A stretch of 39,881 nucleotides of DNA from Clostridia bacterium (GTDB lineage Bacteria > Bacillota > Clostridia > Oscillospirales > Acutalibacteraceae): contig JAFXCH010000035.1 in NCBI GenBank assembly GCA_017516485.1, positions 1-39,881 of the forward strand, in the 5' to 3' direction. Below, piece after piece: positions 33,118-39,881 of this stretch (position 1 is the first letter of the stretch; every line of letters begins with the position of its first letter). The notes beneath the pieces were generated by a model. It was not told where the DNA came from and searched no databases. It was given only the letters and a program-made list of their open reading frames with translations. The translations under genes were made by a program, and so were the position numbers.

Positions 33118-35211
33118 ATGCTGAAGGATGTCCCAGAAATATTCGGCAGCCTTGTGTTTAATGACGACGTTATGAGTGCACGTCTGCCAAGGGATATTTA
33201 CAAATCACTTCACAAAACTATTGAAGAGGGTAAAAGCCTTGATATCACGGTTGCAAACGCTGTTGCTGCCGCTATGAAGGACTGGGCACTTGAAAAGGGT
33301 GCAACCCATTACACACACTGGTTTCAGCCTCTTACGGGCATTACTGCCGAGAAACACGACAGCTTTCTTGAGCCTCAGGGTGACGGCAAGGTAATAATGG
33401 AGTTTTCCGGTAAAGCTCTTATCAAGGGTGAGCCCGACGCATCTTCATTCCCTTCGGGCGGCCTGCGCGAAACCTTTGAAGCCCGCGGCTATACTGCTTG
33501 GGACCCCACATCATACGCATTTATCAAGGATGACTCACTGTGTATTCCTACTATTTTCTGTTCTTTCGGCGGTGAGGTGCTCGACAAAAAGACTCCTCTG
33601 CTCCGTTCAATGGAGGTAATAGATGCAAAGGCAACCCGCCTGCTCAGGCTTATGGGTGATGACCAGGTTACTCGTGTAAACTCCACCGTAGGTCCCGAGC
33701 AGGAATACTTCCTTGTTGACAAAAATCTTTACAAAAAGCGTCGCGACCTTGTTGTAACAGGCCGTACACTCTTTGGTGCAAAGCCGCCCAAGGGTCAGGA
33801 GCTTGACGACCACTATTTCGGTGTAATCAAGCCCAGAATCAAGGCGTTTATGCAGGAGCTTAACGAAGAGCTCTGGAAGCTCGGTGTTTATGCAAAGACC
33901 GAGCATAACGAGGCGGCACCTGCTCAGCACGAGCTTGCTCCCGTTTTCACTACCACAAATATTGCGGCTGACCAGAATCAGCTTACAATGGAGATAATGA
34001 AAAAGGTTGCCGACCGTCACGGTCTTGCCTGCCTGCTTCACGAGAAACCCTTTGCAGGTGTTAACGGCAGCGGTAAGCACAACAACTGGTCACTCTCCAC
34101 AAACTACGGTAAAAACCTTTTCAGCCCCGGCAAAAAGCCGCAGGATAACAAAACTTTCCTCGTTTGCCTTTGTGCAGTGCTTGAGGCTGTTGACCGCAGT
34201 CAGGACCTTCTGCGTATTGCTTCCGCTTCCGCAGGTAATGACCACCGTCTCGGTGCGGCAGAAGCTCCGCCTGCAATTATGTCAACCTTCCTTGGGGATG
34301 AATTGACTGAAATTCTCGACGCTATTGAGCGTGGCGAGCACGGCGAAAACAAAAAGGCAGAGAAGGTTGTTACCGGTGTTGAGGTACTGCCCGACTTCAA
34401 GAAGGACACTACCGACCGCAACCGTACTTCGCCTATTGCTTTTACAGGTAATAAGTTTGAGTTCCGTATGCTCGGCTCATCTTTCTCTATTGCCGATATA
34501 AATACCGTAATAAACACTGCTGTTGCAGATTCGTTTGAACGACTTGCTGACAGACTTGAAGCAACAGACGATATTGAAGCTGAGCTTGATAAGTGGATGT
34601 CAGAGACAGTTACTGCTCATAAGAGAATTATTTTCAACGGCAACAACTATACTCAGGAATGGATTGATGAAGCTCACCGCAGAGGCCTTTATGAGCTTAA
34701 GACTACTGCTGATGCAGTGCCGCTTTTCGTAAGTGAAAAGAACATTGAGCTGTTTACAAAGCATAAGATTTTCACAAAGAGCGAAATTGCTTCGCGTTGT
34801 GAGATTATGCTTGACAGCTACAGCAAGGTGCTTCACATCGAAGGCCTTACAATGATTGAAATGGCACGCAAGGAGATTCTTCCTGCAGTTATCACTTATA
34901 CAAATGAGGTTGCTCAGAGCGTTAAGCTCAGACAGGATATCGGTGTTTGCTCTGAAAACGATGCTACGCTCAGGCTTTGCAAGAAGCTTACAAAGCTTAC
35001 CGATGATCTCTACAGCAAAACAAAAGAGCTTGACAGTGCGGTTATCGGTCTTGAGCGTATCAGCAACAGCCTTGAGGCTTCCGCATACTGCCGTGATGTA
35101 CTTCTGCCGGCTATGAATTCACTCCGTGCAATTGCAGACGAGCTTGAAACAATCGTTGCAGAAAAGCACTGGCCCTATCCCTCATACAGCGAGCTGTTGT
35201 TTAATGTATAA
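33118..35211 (+). CDS. glnN: Glutamine synthetase type III
   Basis: The 697-residue enzyme makes glutamine from glutamate, ammonium and ATP. It is clearly the large GSIII class: [21 protein letters not shown] at the start, [14 protein letters not shown] and [23 protein letters not shown]. The active-site segments [13 protein letters not shown] and [18 protein letters not shown] are present, with [10 protein letters not shown] for ATP/glutamate binding. GSIII proteins are about 700 residues. ATG 33118 fits family N termini and the promoter position; an in-frame ATG at 33085 has no ribosome site. The nearest site, AGAAAGG, is about 14 nt upstream, which is long. It is transcribed away from gdhA. 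Confidence 0.96.
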   Translation: MLKDVPEIFGSLVFNDDVMSARLPRDIYKSLHKTIEEGKSLDITVANAVAAAMKDWALEKGATHYTHWFQPLTGITAEKHDSFLEPQGDGKVIMEFSGKALIKGEPDASSFPSGGLRETFEARGYTAWDPTSYAFIKDDSLCIPTIFCSFGGEVLDKKTPLLRSMEVIDAKATRLLRLMGDDQVTRVNSTVGPEQEYFLVDKNLYKKRRDLVVTGRTLFGAKPPKGQELDDHYFGVIKPRIKAFMQELNEELWKLGVYAKTEHNEAAPAQHELAPVFTTTNIAADQNQLTMEIMKKVADRHGLACLLHEKPFAGVNGSGKHNNWSLSTNYGKNLFSPGKKPQDNKTFLVCLCAVLEAVDRSQDLLRIASASAGNDHRLGAAEAPPAIMSTFLGDELTEILDAIERGEHGENKKAEKVVTGVEVLPDFKKDTTDRNRTSPIAFTGNKFEFRMLGSSFSIADINTVINTAVADSFERLADRLEATDDIEAELDKWMSETVTAHKRIIFNGNNYTQEWIDEAHRRGLYELKTTADAVPLFVSEKNIELFTKHKIFTKSEIASRCEIMLDSYSKVLHIEGLTMIEMARKEILPAVITYTNEVAQSVKLRQDIGVCSENDATLRLCKKLTKLTDDLYSKTKELDSAVIGLERISNSLEASAYCRDVLLPAMNSLRAIADELETIVAEKHWPYPSYSELLFNV

Positions 35212-35217
35212 TTTAAA

Positions 35218-35256
35218 ATACGGAGATGTACAAAGTGTGCATCTCCGTATTTTTTT
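35218..35256 (+). terminator. Terminator after glnN
   Basis: ATACGGAGATG (35218-35228) pairs with CATCTCCGTAT (35240-35250), followed by six T. The stem starts 7 nt after the glnN stop codon. Confidence 0.93.
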
Positions 35257-35267
35257 CAGCAAATAAA

Positions 35268-35295
35268 ATGACACTTTCAAAAATGAAAGTGTCAT
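35268..35295 (-). terminator. Terminator after jag
   Basis: ATGACACTTTC and GAAAGTGTCAT form a perfect 11-bp stem with a short A/T loop. On the minus strand it is followed by TTTTATTTG, so it ends the rpmH-jag operon; its other side is also T-rich. Confidence 0.88.
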
Positions 35296-35301
35296 AATTT
35301 T

Positions 35302-36267
35302 TTATTCTTCTGTTGTTGCTATGGGCTTTTTTGGCTCGATTTTGCCGTAACGGCTTGCGTTGGAGATATCGGAACGGGGGCTGCGTGCAGGCTGCTGGGG
35401 AGCAGACTGAGCGGAGCTGCTTCTGTTGCCGCCGCGGTTACCTCTGTTGTAGCCGCCCTTGCCGCCTCTGTTGTTGTAACGGCGGTCGGGATTTGTAGGC
35501 TTTACACCTTCTGCAAGTGTGATAACTACCTTACGCTCGCTGTCTGAACCGACTGAGTGAGACTCAACACCTTCAATTTCCTGAATTGTGGTGTGGATGA
35601 TTCTGCGCTCGTAGGGGTTCATGGGGTCAAGCACTGCGTTTCTGCCGTTGCGGAGTACCTTTGCAGCGTTGCGCTTTGCAAGCTCACGGAGTGTCTCAGC
35701 ACGCTTCTCGCGGTAGTTGCCGATGTTGATTGATACACGCTTGTAGTTTTCCTTGCCTTTATTCATATAAAGACGAACAAGGTACTGGATTGCGTCGAGT
35801 GTTTCGCCGCGTCTGCCGATTACTACTCCGTAATCTTCGCCGCAGTCAAGCTCGATTGCGATGCCTTCCTCTTCCTCTGCGAAGGAAACTTCACACTCGG
35901 TGATGCCGAGACCCTTGAGGATGGAGCGGATGTAAGCCTTTGTGCCCTCGAATGCTTCGGGGGTTGCAACGGGCTTCTTTACGGGAGCAGGCTTTGCTGC
36001 TGCAGGAGCCTTGGAAGCGGGCTTTTCAGCCTTCTTCTCTTTTGCAGGTTTAGCTGCAGGTTTTGCTGCGGGCTGCTCGTCGGGGATTTCGTAGAATGCT
36101 TTTACTTTTGCGGGGGTTTCTTTACCGAATAAGCCGAATGCCTTCTTCTTGGGCATTTCGACAACTGTAAACTGAACATCTGCTTCAAACGGTGCGTTGA
36201 GCTGTACAGAAGCGTTTTCACGCGCTTCATCGACCGTTTTGCCGATGCCGATTGCTTCCTTAATCAA
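35302..36267 (-). CDS. jag: RNA-binding protein Jag/KhpB (SpoIIIJ-associated) with RG-rich tail
   Basis: The 321-residue protein has a Jag_N domain (1-60: AIGIGKTVDEARENASVQL, KKKAFGLFGK), an Ala/Lys/Pro-rich linker (about 62-105), a KH domain with GxxG loop GVVIGRRGETLDAIQYLV (about 148-165), and an R3H domain (about 190-250: ERRIIHTTIQEIEGVESHSVGSDSERKVVI). Most family members end soon after R3H. This one adds about 65 residues with an RGG-rich stretch (RYNNRGGKGGYNRGNRGGNR). KhpB binds RNA and affects cell division in Firmicutes. The start is TTG at 36267 after AAGGTGG. It is 21 nt after yidC, the standard gene order. Confidence 0.95.
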   Translation of the reverse strand: MIKEAIGIGKTVDEARENASVQLNAPFEADVQFTVVEMPKKKAFGLFGKETPAKVKAFYEIPDEQPAAKPAAKPAKEKKAEKPASKAPAAAKPAPVKKPVATPEAFEGTKAYIRSILKGLGITECEVSFAEEEEGIAIELDCGEDYGVVIGRRGETLDAIQYLVRLYMNKGKENYKRVSINIGNYREKRAETLRELAKRNAAKVLRNGRNAVLDPMNPYERRIIHTTIQEIEGVESHSVGSDSERKVVITLAEGVKPTNPDRRYNNRGGKGGYNRGNRGGNRSSSAQSAPQQPARSPRSDISNASRYGKIEPKKPIATTEE

Positions 36268-36288
36268 ATTGTTGTACCACCTTAAGTG

Positions 36289-37260
36289 TTATTTTTCTTC
36301 GTTCTTCTTACGCTCTGCAATAATCTTTGTGTTGTTTTCTTTTGAGCGGCGCTGTATGGTTTCTTCTACCATTGTGCGTGCAATTACTTTTTCGGGGCTG
36401 AAGAAATGACCGACAAGTAATGTCTGAATAAATGAATAGATGTTGTTGATAATCCAGTAAATACCGACAGCTGCAGGGAACATTGTTGTCATCCAAGCAG
36501 AGAAAAGGGGCATACCGAATGTCATACAACCTGTCATAGCCATATTTGAGCCTGCAGGATTGTTACGCTTTGAGCGCATCTGTGTGATGAGTGATGTAAG
36601 CATTGATGTGAGGAAAGAGAGAATAGGAATGAGAATAAGAAGATTTAATCCGAACTTCGGGGTTTCTGCAAGGTTAATACCGAAGAATGTGAGCTGTGTG
36701 TCACCGAAATTGTGAATCTGCTCAGCAATATCGCCTATATCTGTACCTTTTTTAATAAGGTGTTCTTCAATCTTTCCGATGTGTTCAACTATCTGAATTT
36801 CAGCCTGATAATCGTTAACTTTTACACCGATTGCGGTGAGAGCTTCTTTACAAATAGCAATTGTTTCTTTGGGTAATTTGATAATGTAGGTGAGCGGCTT
36901 ATAAACTGCACCGTAGAGACCGATAATGATGGGAAACTGTATGAGGAGAGGGAGGCAACCCTGATTCATCGGGTTGAAGCCTTCGCGCTGATAGAGCGCC
37001 TGCTGCTCTTGCTGAATTTTCTGCTGAGCATTTTTGTCGTTTTTATATCTCTCCTGAATTCTGCGGAGCTTAGGTTGGAGTCTTGCCTGCCTTGCTGAGC
37101 TTTTCTGCTGCTTGATTGAGCTGGGAAGAAGAATGACTTTGAAGACAAGAGCGAAAAGGGCAATAGCTACGAAATAGCTGCCTGCATTAAAGAATATATC
37201 AACAAAACCATAAAACTGACCTAACAGCCAACCAAACGGTACAGCGAGTATGTCTCTCAT
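36289..37260 (-). CDS. yidC: YidC/Oxa1 membrane protein insertase
   Basis: The 323-residue insertase places proteins in the membrane with or without Sec. It has the YidC core: a first membrane helix, [26 protein letters not shown], then [25 protein letters not shown] and the C-terminal [20 protein letters not shown]. The conserved hydrophilic-groove Arg would lie in the first core helix region ([14 protein letters not shown] has Lys there instead). No lipobox is seen at the N terminus, unlike SpoIIIJ-type proteins. An insert of about 75 residues (around 140-210) follows the core helix 2. It overlaps yidD by 4 nt. Confidence 0.95.
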   Translation of the reverse strand: MRDILAVPFGWLLGQFYGFVDIFFNAGSYFVAIALFALVFKVILLPSSIKQQKSSARQARLQPKLRRIQERYKNDKNAQQKIQQEQQALYQREGFNPMNQGCLPLLIQFPIIIGLYGAVYKPLTYIIKLPKETIAICKEALTAIGVKVNDYQAEIQIVEHIGKIEEHLIKKGTDIGDIAEQIHNFGDTQLTFFGINLAETPKFGLNLLILIPILSFLTSMLTSLITQMRSKRNNPAGSNMAMTGCMTFGMPLFSAWMTTMFPAAVGIYWIINNIYSFIQTLLVGHFFSPEKVIARTMVEETIQRRSKENNTKIIAERKKNEEK

Positions 37261-37496
37261 TGGTTATCCTCCGTGTGGTTTTTCTTTTCGGGTACCGGGT
37301 CGTACCCACCGGGGAACAAAACATTGCACCTCAAAAGCCGGCGTATTGCCAGCAGACCGCCGTAAAACAAGCCATGCACCTCTATAGCTTCTATAGCGTA
37401 CTGCGAACAGGTAGGATAGAAACGGCACATAGGCGGCTTGTGCGGCGAGATTTTTTTGCGGTAAAAGCGGATTAACCGAAGTACAGCCTTTTTCAT
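37257..37496 (-). CDS. yidD: Membrane protein insertion efficiency factor YidD
   Basis: The 79-residue protein has the invariant YidD sequence [19 protein letters not shown], then [15 protein letters not shown]. It starts with an amphipathic, basic helix ([17 protein letters not shown]) and aids YidC-dependent insertion at the inner face of the membrane. It overlaps rnpA by 4 nt and yidC by 4 nt. Confidence 0.97.
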   Translation of the reverse strand: MKKAVLRLIRFYRKKISPHKPPMCRFYPTCSQYAIEAIEVHGLFYGGLLAIRRLLRCNVLFPGGYDPVPEKKNHTEDNQ

Positions 37497-37834
37497 TGGT
37501 GAATTACACCCGCCTGCTTCAAATGGTTGAAAATTATTGTTTCAAGCTGAGTGCTTTTGAGGTATTTTGTTTTGTTTCTTGCGACAAAAACGATGTCCCA
37601 CTTGCCTTCTACCTGAGGCAGAACTGCACGGAACGCCGCCCTTATCACTCTGCGGGAGCGGTTGCGTTCAACTGCGTTGCCGATCTTTTTACTTGTAGTA
37701 ATTCCGACACGACAAATGCCCGCACTGCTCTTTGCTACGTAAGTTACCAGTGCAGGACTTGTGTAGACCTTGCCGCGACCGTATGTGCGGCGAAAGTCCG
37801 TATTCCGATTGAGTGAAGTAATAGTTGAAGCCAT
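37493..37834 (-). CDS. rnpA: Ribonuclease P protein component
   Basis: The 113-residue basic protein has the RnpA signature [21 protein letters not shown] at about 46-66. It joins the RNase P RNA to process tRNA 5' ends. An AAGGCG site precedes the ATG at 37834. It lies 29 nt after rpmH, as in nearly all bacteria. Confidence 0.97.
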   Translation of the reverse strand: MASTITSLNRNTDFRRTYGRGKVYTSPALVTYVAKSSAGICRVGITTSKKIGNAVERNRSRRVIRAAFRAVLPQVEGKWDIVFVARNKTKYLKSTQLETIIFNHLKQAGVIHQ

Positions 37835-37863
37835 AACCGTTCGCCTTGGGCTCTTACACGAAC

Positions 37864-37998
37864 TTAGTAAGAGAGCTGCTTTCTGCCCTTTGCTCTGCGG
37901 CGGGCGAGAACCTTGCGGCCGTTTCTGTCCGCCATTCTCTTGCGGAAGCCGTGCTCCATTTTGCGATGACGCTTCTTGGGCTGATAAGTTCTTTTCAT
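37864..37998 (-). CDS. rpmH: Ribosomal protein bL34
   Basis: This 44-codon gene encodes [20 protein letters not shown] and ends GRKQLSY, a textbook L34. A GGAGG site lies 9 nt before the ATG at 37998. It is the first gene of the rpmH-rnpA-yidD-yidC-jag operon. In many genomes this operon sits beside dnaA and oriC; here it does not. Confidence 0.98.
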   Translation of the reverse strand: MKRTYQPKKRHRKMEHGFRKRMADRNGRKVLARRRAKGRKQLSY

Positions 37999-38090
37999 TC
38001 TAACATAACCTCCATTCAAGGTGTGATTTGTGTCCTAAGCGGAAAAAAGCATATTGGGCTTATACCCCACTTTAGACCTTACAAGGTGCT

Positions 38091-38120
38091 ATTATATAAC
38101 AAAAATGCCCCTGATGTCAA
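38091..38120 (-). promoter_or_regulatory. Sigma-A promoter for rpmH operon
   Basis: On the minus strand a perfect -35 TTGACA (38120-38115) and a perfect -10 TATAAT (38096-38091) are 18 nt apart. The leader is about 85 nt. Confidence 0.88.
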
Positions 38121-38220
38121 CCTTTTTTTATATTAAGGCACATCTTGCGATTGAAATTTGCTCTATACACAATATGGGGCAGGAAGTGAGATATAAAATG
38201 CAGTTTGCAAGGCTTTGTGC

Positions 38221-38249
38221 TTGTGTTTTGGTGTATTATATGTTATTAT
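38221..38249 (+). promoter_or_regulatory. Candidate promoter for the small membrane protein and radC
   Basis: TTGTGT (38221-38226) and TATTAT (38244-38249) have 17-nt spacing. Other overlapping choices exist in this AT-rich tract, so the exact boxes are uncertain. No DnaA boxes (TTATCCACA) were found in 38000-38280. Confidence 0.4.
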
Positions 38250-38279
38250 AAATAATACCGAATTGATCGGAGGAACAAA

Positions 38280-38537
38280 ATGACAAAACAAATACGAAAC
38301 AAAGTAGTTACCGTTATCGCAGTACTGCTTATGGCAGTTGCCGCTTTTCTGACAGTTCTGCTTTTTGTAATTGATGACGAGCCTGACAAAAAGTCCGATA
38401 CCAAGACTTCGACGACTTCTGCGGCAGAAGAGCATGAAACAAGCGACAGCCCATCCACAACGTTTGCTCCTGCAAAATATCTCTGGGAGTACGGGCCGGA
38501 TGACTCCAAGTTTGAGAAGCCTTCCAAGTTGAAGTGA
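38280..38537 (+). CDS. Small single-pass membrane protein, hypothetical
   Basis: The 85-residue product has a basic N terminus (MTKQIRNK), one membrane helix (VVTVIAVLLMAVAAFLTVLLFVI, about 9-31) and a hydrophilic Thr/Ser/Glu-rich tail (DTKTSTTSAAEEHETSDSPSTT) ending in a short Trp/Tyr-containing segment. No family was recognised. A GGAGG site 5 nt before the ATG and the immediate overlap with radC support expression. The tail should be outside the cell if the helix is an anchor or uncleaved signal. Confidence 0.7.
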   Translation: MTKQIRNKVVTVIAVLLMAVAAFLTVLLFVIDDEPDKKSDTKTSTTSAAEEHETSDSPSTTFAPAKYLWEYGPDDSKFEKPSKLK

Positions 38538-38548
38538 GCGGTGCGGAT

Positions 38549-39277
38549 ATGAATAAAGATAATAAATCAAATGTGCATGCGGGGCACAGAGAGCGAGTGC
38601 GTGAAAAATATCTCAAGGGCGGACTCGATAGCTTTGCTGACCACGAGGTGCTTGAGCTGTTGCTTTTTTATGCCAACCCGAGAGGCGATACAAACCCTAT
38701 TGCACACGAGTTGATAAGAAAGTTCGGCTCTGTTTCGCAGGTGTTTGATGCAAGTTATGATGACCTGATTACTGTAAAGGGTGTAGGTGAAGCGGCGGCA
38801 ACGCTTATTACTCTTATGCCCGGTATATTCAGGCGTTATTCGCAGGATAAGGCAGATTCTGTAAAAATTATCAATAATACAGCTGCTGCGGCAGATTTTC
38901 TTCTGCCCAGATTTGTCGGTGTGAATAACGAGCGTGTAGGTTTGCTGTTCCTTGATGTCAAAGGCAGAGTCAAAAACTTTGTTTTTGTTTCCGAGGAGTC
39001 ACTCAGGTTTGCCCATATAGATATGAGGCGTGTCGCACAGCTTGCACTGCAAAATAATGCGGACAGCTTAATAGTGGCACATAATCATCCCGACGGAATT
39101 GCTGCACCGTCACGCAGTGATATTGAAACGACAAAGTTGCTTATTAATGCGCTGGGAGTCATAAATATCCGTGTTGCCGACCATATAATAATCAGCGATA
39201 AAGAGTATTTCTCAATGGCGGCAAATCCGAAATTTGCGCCTATGTTTATAACGAGAATTTCAATCGGTAACAATTGA
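38549..39277 (+). CDS. radC: RadC-family JAB/MPN protein (UPF0758)
   Basis: The 242-residue protein has the RadC layout: an N-terminal helical part with RERVREKYLKGGLDSFADHEVLELLLFYA, a helix-hairpin-helix (LITVKGVGEAAATLI, about 78-92), and a JAMM metalloprotease-like domain with the zinc motif AHNHPDG...PSRSD near 176-190 and an upstream Glu in LFLDVKGRV. Despite the name, RadC's role in repair is doubtful. The start may be ATG 38549 or GTG 38534, which overlaps the previous stop by 4 nt; neither has a strong ribosome site. Confidence 0.92.
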   Translation: MNKDNKSNVHAGHRERVREKYLKGGLDSFADHEVLELLLFYANPRGDTNPIAHELIRKFGSVSQVFDASYDDLITVKGVGEAAATLITLMPGIFRRYSQDKADSVKIINNTAAAADFLLPRFVGVNNERVGLLFLDVKGRVKNFVFVSEESLRFAHIDMRRVAQLALQNNADSLIVAHNHPDGIAAPSRSDIETTKLLINALGVINIRVADHIIISDKEYFSMAANPKFAPMFITRISIGNN

Positions 39278-39288
39278 ATACGATTTAG

Positions 39289-39325
39289 AAATAAAGCGGA
39301 GAAAAAAGTCTCTGCTTTATTTTAT
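39289..39325 (+). terminator. Terminator after radC
   Basis: AAATAAAGCGGAGA pairs with TCTCTGCTTTATTT (one G-T) around AAAAAG, with T/A-rich sequence following. It lies 12 nt after the radC stop codon. Confidence 0.8.
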
Positions 39326-39373
39326 TACATTATATATAAATGCAACTAAAAGTATTGGATGAAATAAAATAAC

Positions 39374-39406
39374 AGGTCAGTTTCCGTAAAAAGAAGCTGA
39401 CCTGCT
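39374..39406. terminator. Hairpin, possible terminator for the right-edge minus-strand gene
   Basis: CAGGTCAGTTTC (39374-39385) pairs with GAAGCTGACCTG (about 39393-39404), with an A-rich loop. On the minus strand the sequence after it is TTATTTTATTTC. It would end a minus-strand transcript that has run through the 93-bp repeats. Confidence 0.55.
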
Positions 39407-39422
39407 TTGCTTTATAACTTAC

Positions 39423-39672
39423 CTCGTTTTATCGATGATGATGCATATATGCACTTAATTGAGGTATTTGGTGTGTGCTTCGCACCGTCACCTTGCTTTG
39501 AGGCATATACTTTATCTCGTTTTATCGATGTTAAATAGTATATGCACTTAATTGAGGTATTTGGTGTGTGCTTCGCACCGTCACCTTGCTTTGAGGCATA
39601 TACTTTATCTCGTTTTATCAATGATGAGTAGTATATGCACTTCATTGAGGTGTTTAGTGTGCGTTTCGCACC
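39423..39672. repeat. 93-bp tandem repeat, about 2.7 units
   Basis: CTCGTTTTATC begins units at 39423, 39516 and 39609, an exact 93-bp period. The core from TATATGCACTTAATTGAGG to TTTGAGGCATATA is identical in units 1 and 2 and diverged in the truncated unit 3. Each full unit has TATATGC and GCATATA as ends of an inverted repeat and an inner GTGC-TTC-GCAC hairpin. Unit 3 stops exactly at the stop codon of the minus-strand gene at 39673. No gene is credible in 39278-39672. Confidence 0.9.
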
Positions 39673-39881
39673 TTATTCGCCCTTCATTTCAAGGAGCTTG
39701 ACTTTACCGTCATAGGAATCCTGGCTGACCTTGATTGAATCAAAGATAGCTGCCTTGATATCGTCCTCAGTAGCACCGAGCTCTTCGGAGTACTTGCGGT
39801 CGATAAAGAGGTTGATGGCCATAATATCTGCAAGTCCGTCAACGTCAATACCGCTTTCGATACCCTTCTCAGCGTATTCCT
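39673..39881 (-). CDS. C-terminal end of an unidentified protein (partial)
   Basis: An open frame enters from the right edge and ends with TAA at 39675-39673. The visible 68 residues start EYAEKGIESGIDVDGLADIM and end SYDGKVKLLEMKGE. They are acidic and helical, with ADIMAINLFIDRKYSEELGATEDDIKAAIFDSI in the middle. Codon use and composition look like a real gene of this genome. I do not recognise the family from this fragment. The 93-bp repeats begin directly after its stop codon. Confidence 0.75.
   Translation of the reverse strand, partial: EYAEKGIESGIDVDGLADIMAINLFIDRKYSEELGATEDDIKAAIFDSIKVSQDSYDGKVKLLEMKGE

Noticed and set aside
38000-38280. Replication origin next to rpmH
   Set aside because: No DnaA boxes, no dnaA gene and no AT-rich unwinding element with repeats were found.
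39412-39645. Open 77-residue minus-strand frame with 31-residue repeats
   Set aside because: It is the translation of the 93-bp DNA repeat, has no convincing ribosome site, and follows directly the 3' end of another gene. The DNA-level repeat explains it.

Overview
The window looks like a chromosomal segment of an anaerobic gut-type Clostridia, probably Oscillospirales/Ruminococcaceae. This is inferred from gene content only: RNase Y, the YidC/KhpB(Jag) pair, DUF896 and DUF4364 proteins, type III glutamine synthetase, hexameric glutamate dehydrogenase, frequent TTG starts with strong GGAGG sites, and plant cell-wall sugar genes. No phage, transposase, integrase or CRISPR array is visible.

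Layout. 1-290: tRNA-Tyr and tRNA-Thr on the minus strand with their own promoter and terminator. 367-4840: a tightly overlapping plus-strand operon of a GH78-type rhamnosidase, an EutH-family permease and a secreted pectate-lyase-like beta-helix protein. 4893-8671: the minus-strand operon rpmG-secE-nusG-rplK-rplA-rplJ-rplL, with a structured leader before rplK and an L10 leader with attenuator before rplJ; it ends in a terminator after rplL, with no rpoBC. 8940-10740: rny alone. 10783-20336: a co-directional run purF, gtrA, a lipoprotein, an mreB paralogue, GH51 arabinofuranosidase, an O-antigen-ligase-like protein, recD2 and a DUF4364 protein. 20337-27879: araB, a DUF1624 acyltransferase, zapA, a U32 peptidase, a DUF896 protein and two TIM-barrel sugar isomerases/epimerases, interrupted by two copies of an unusual hairpin-array repeat. 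27913-32739: minus-strand GH3-family adenylating enzyme, a zinc-ribbon membrane protein and gdhA. 33041-35256: glnN, divergent from gdhA across a regulatory-looking region. 35268-38120: minus-strand rpmH-rnpA-yidD-yidC-jag. 38221-39325: a small membrane protein and radC. 39374-39881: a three-unit 93-bp repeat and the 3' end of an unidentified minus-strand gene.

How the genes fit together. The rhamnosidase operon, GH51, AraB and the two isomerase-like proteins point to use of pectin and arabinan sugars. gdhA and glnN share one intergenic region and are the two main ammonium-assimilation enzymes. The translation and secretion genes are core. Two core clusters lack their usual neighbours: rplL is not followed by rpoB, and rpmH-jag is not next to dnaA or mnmE. 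This suggests rearrangement in the lineage.

The signals that known families explain least are: (1) two intergenic elements built from AAATCAT/ATGATTT heptamers separated by mini-hairpins whose stems are conserved while their sequences change; (2) an approximately 77-nt segment shared by the DUF896 leader and the interior of the other hairpin element; (3) a cluster of TGCAAG motifs between gdhA and glnN; (4) an exact 93-bp tandem repeat at the right edge; (5) an orphan EutH-type permease translationally coupled to pectin-degrading enzymes. All names come from reading the sequence; no database search was possible.
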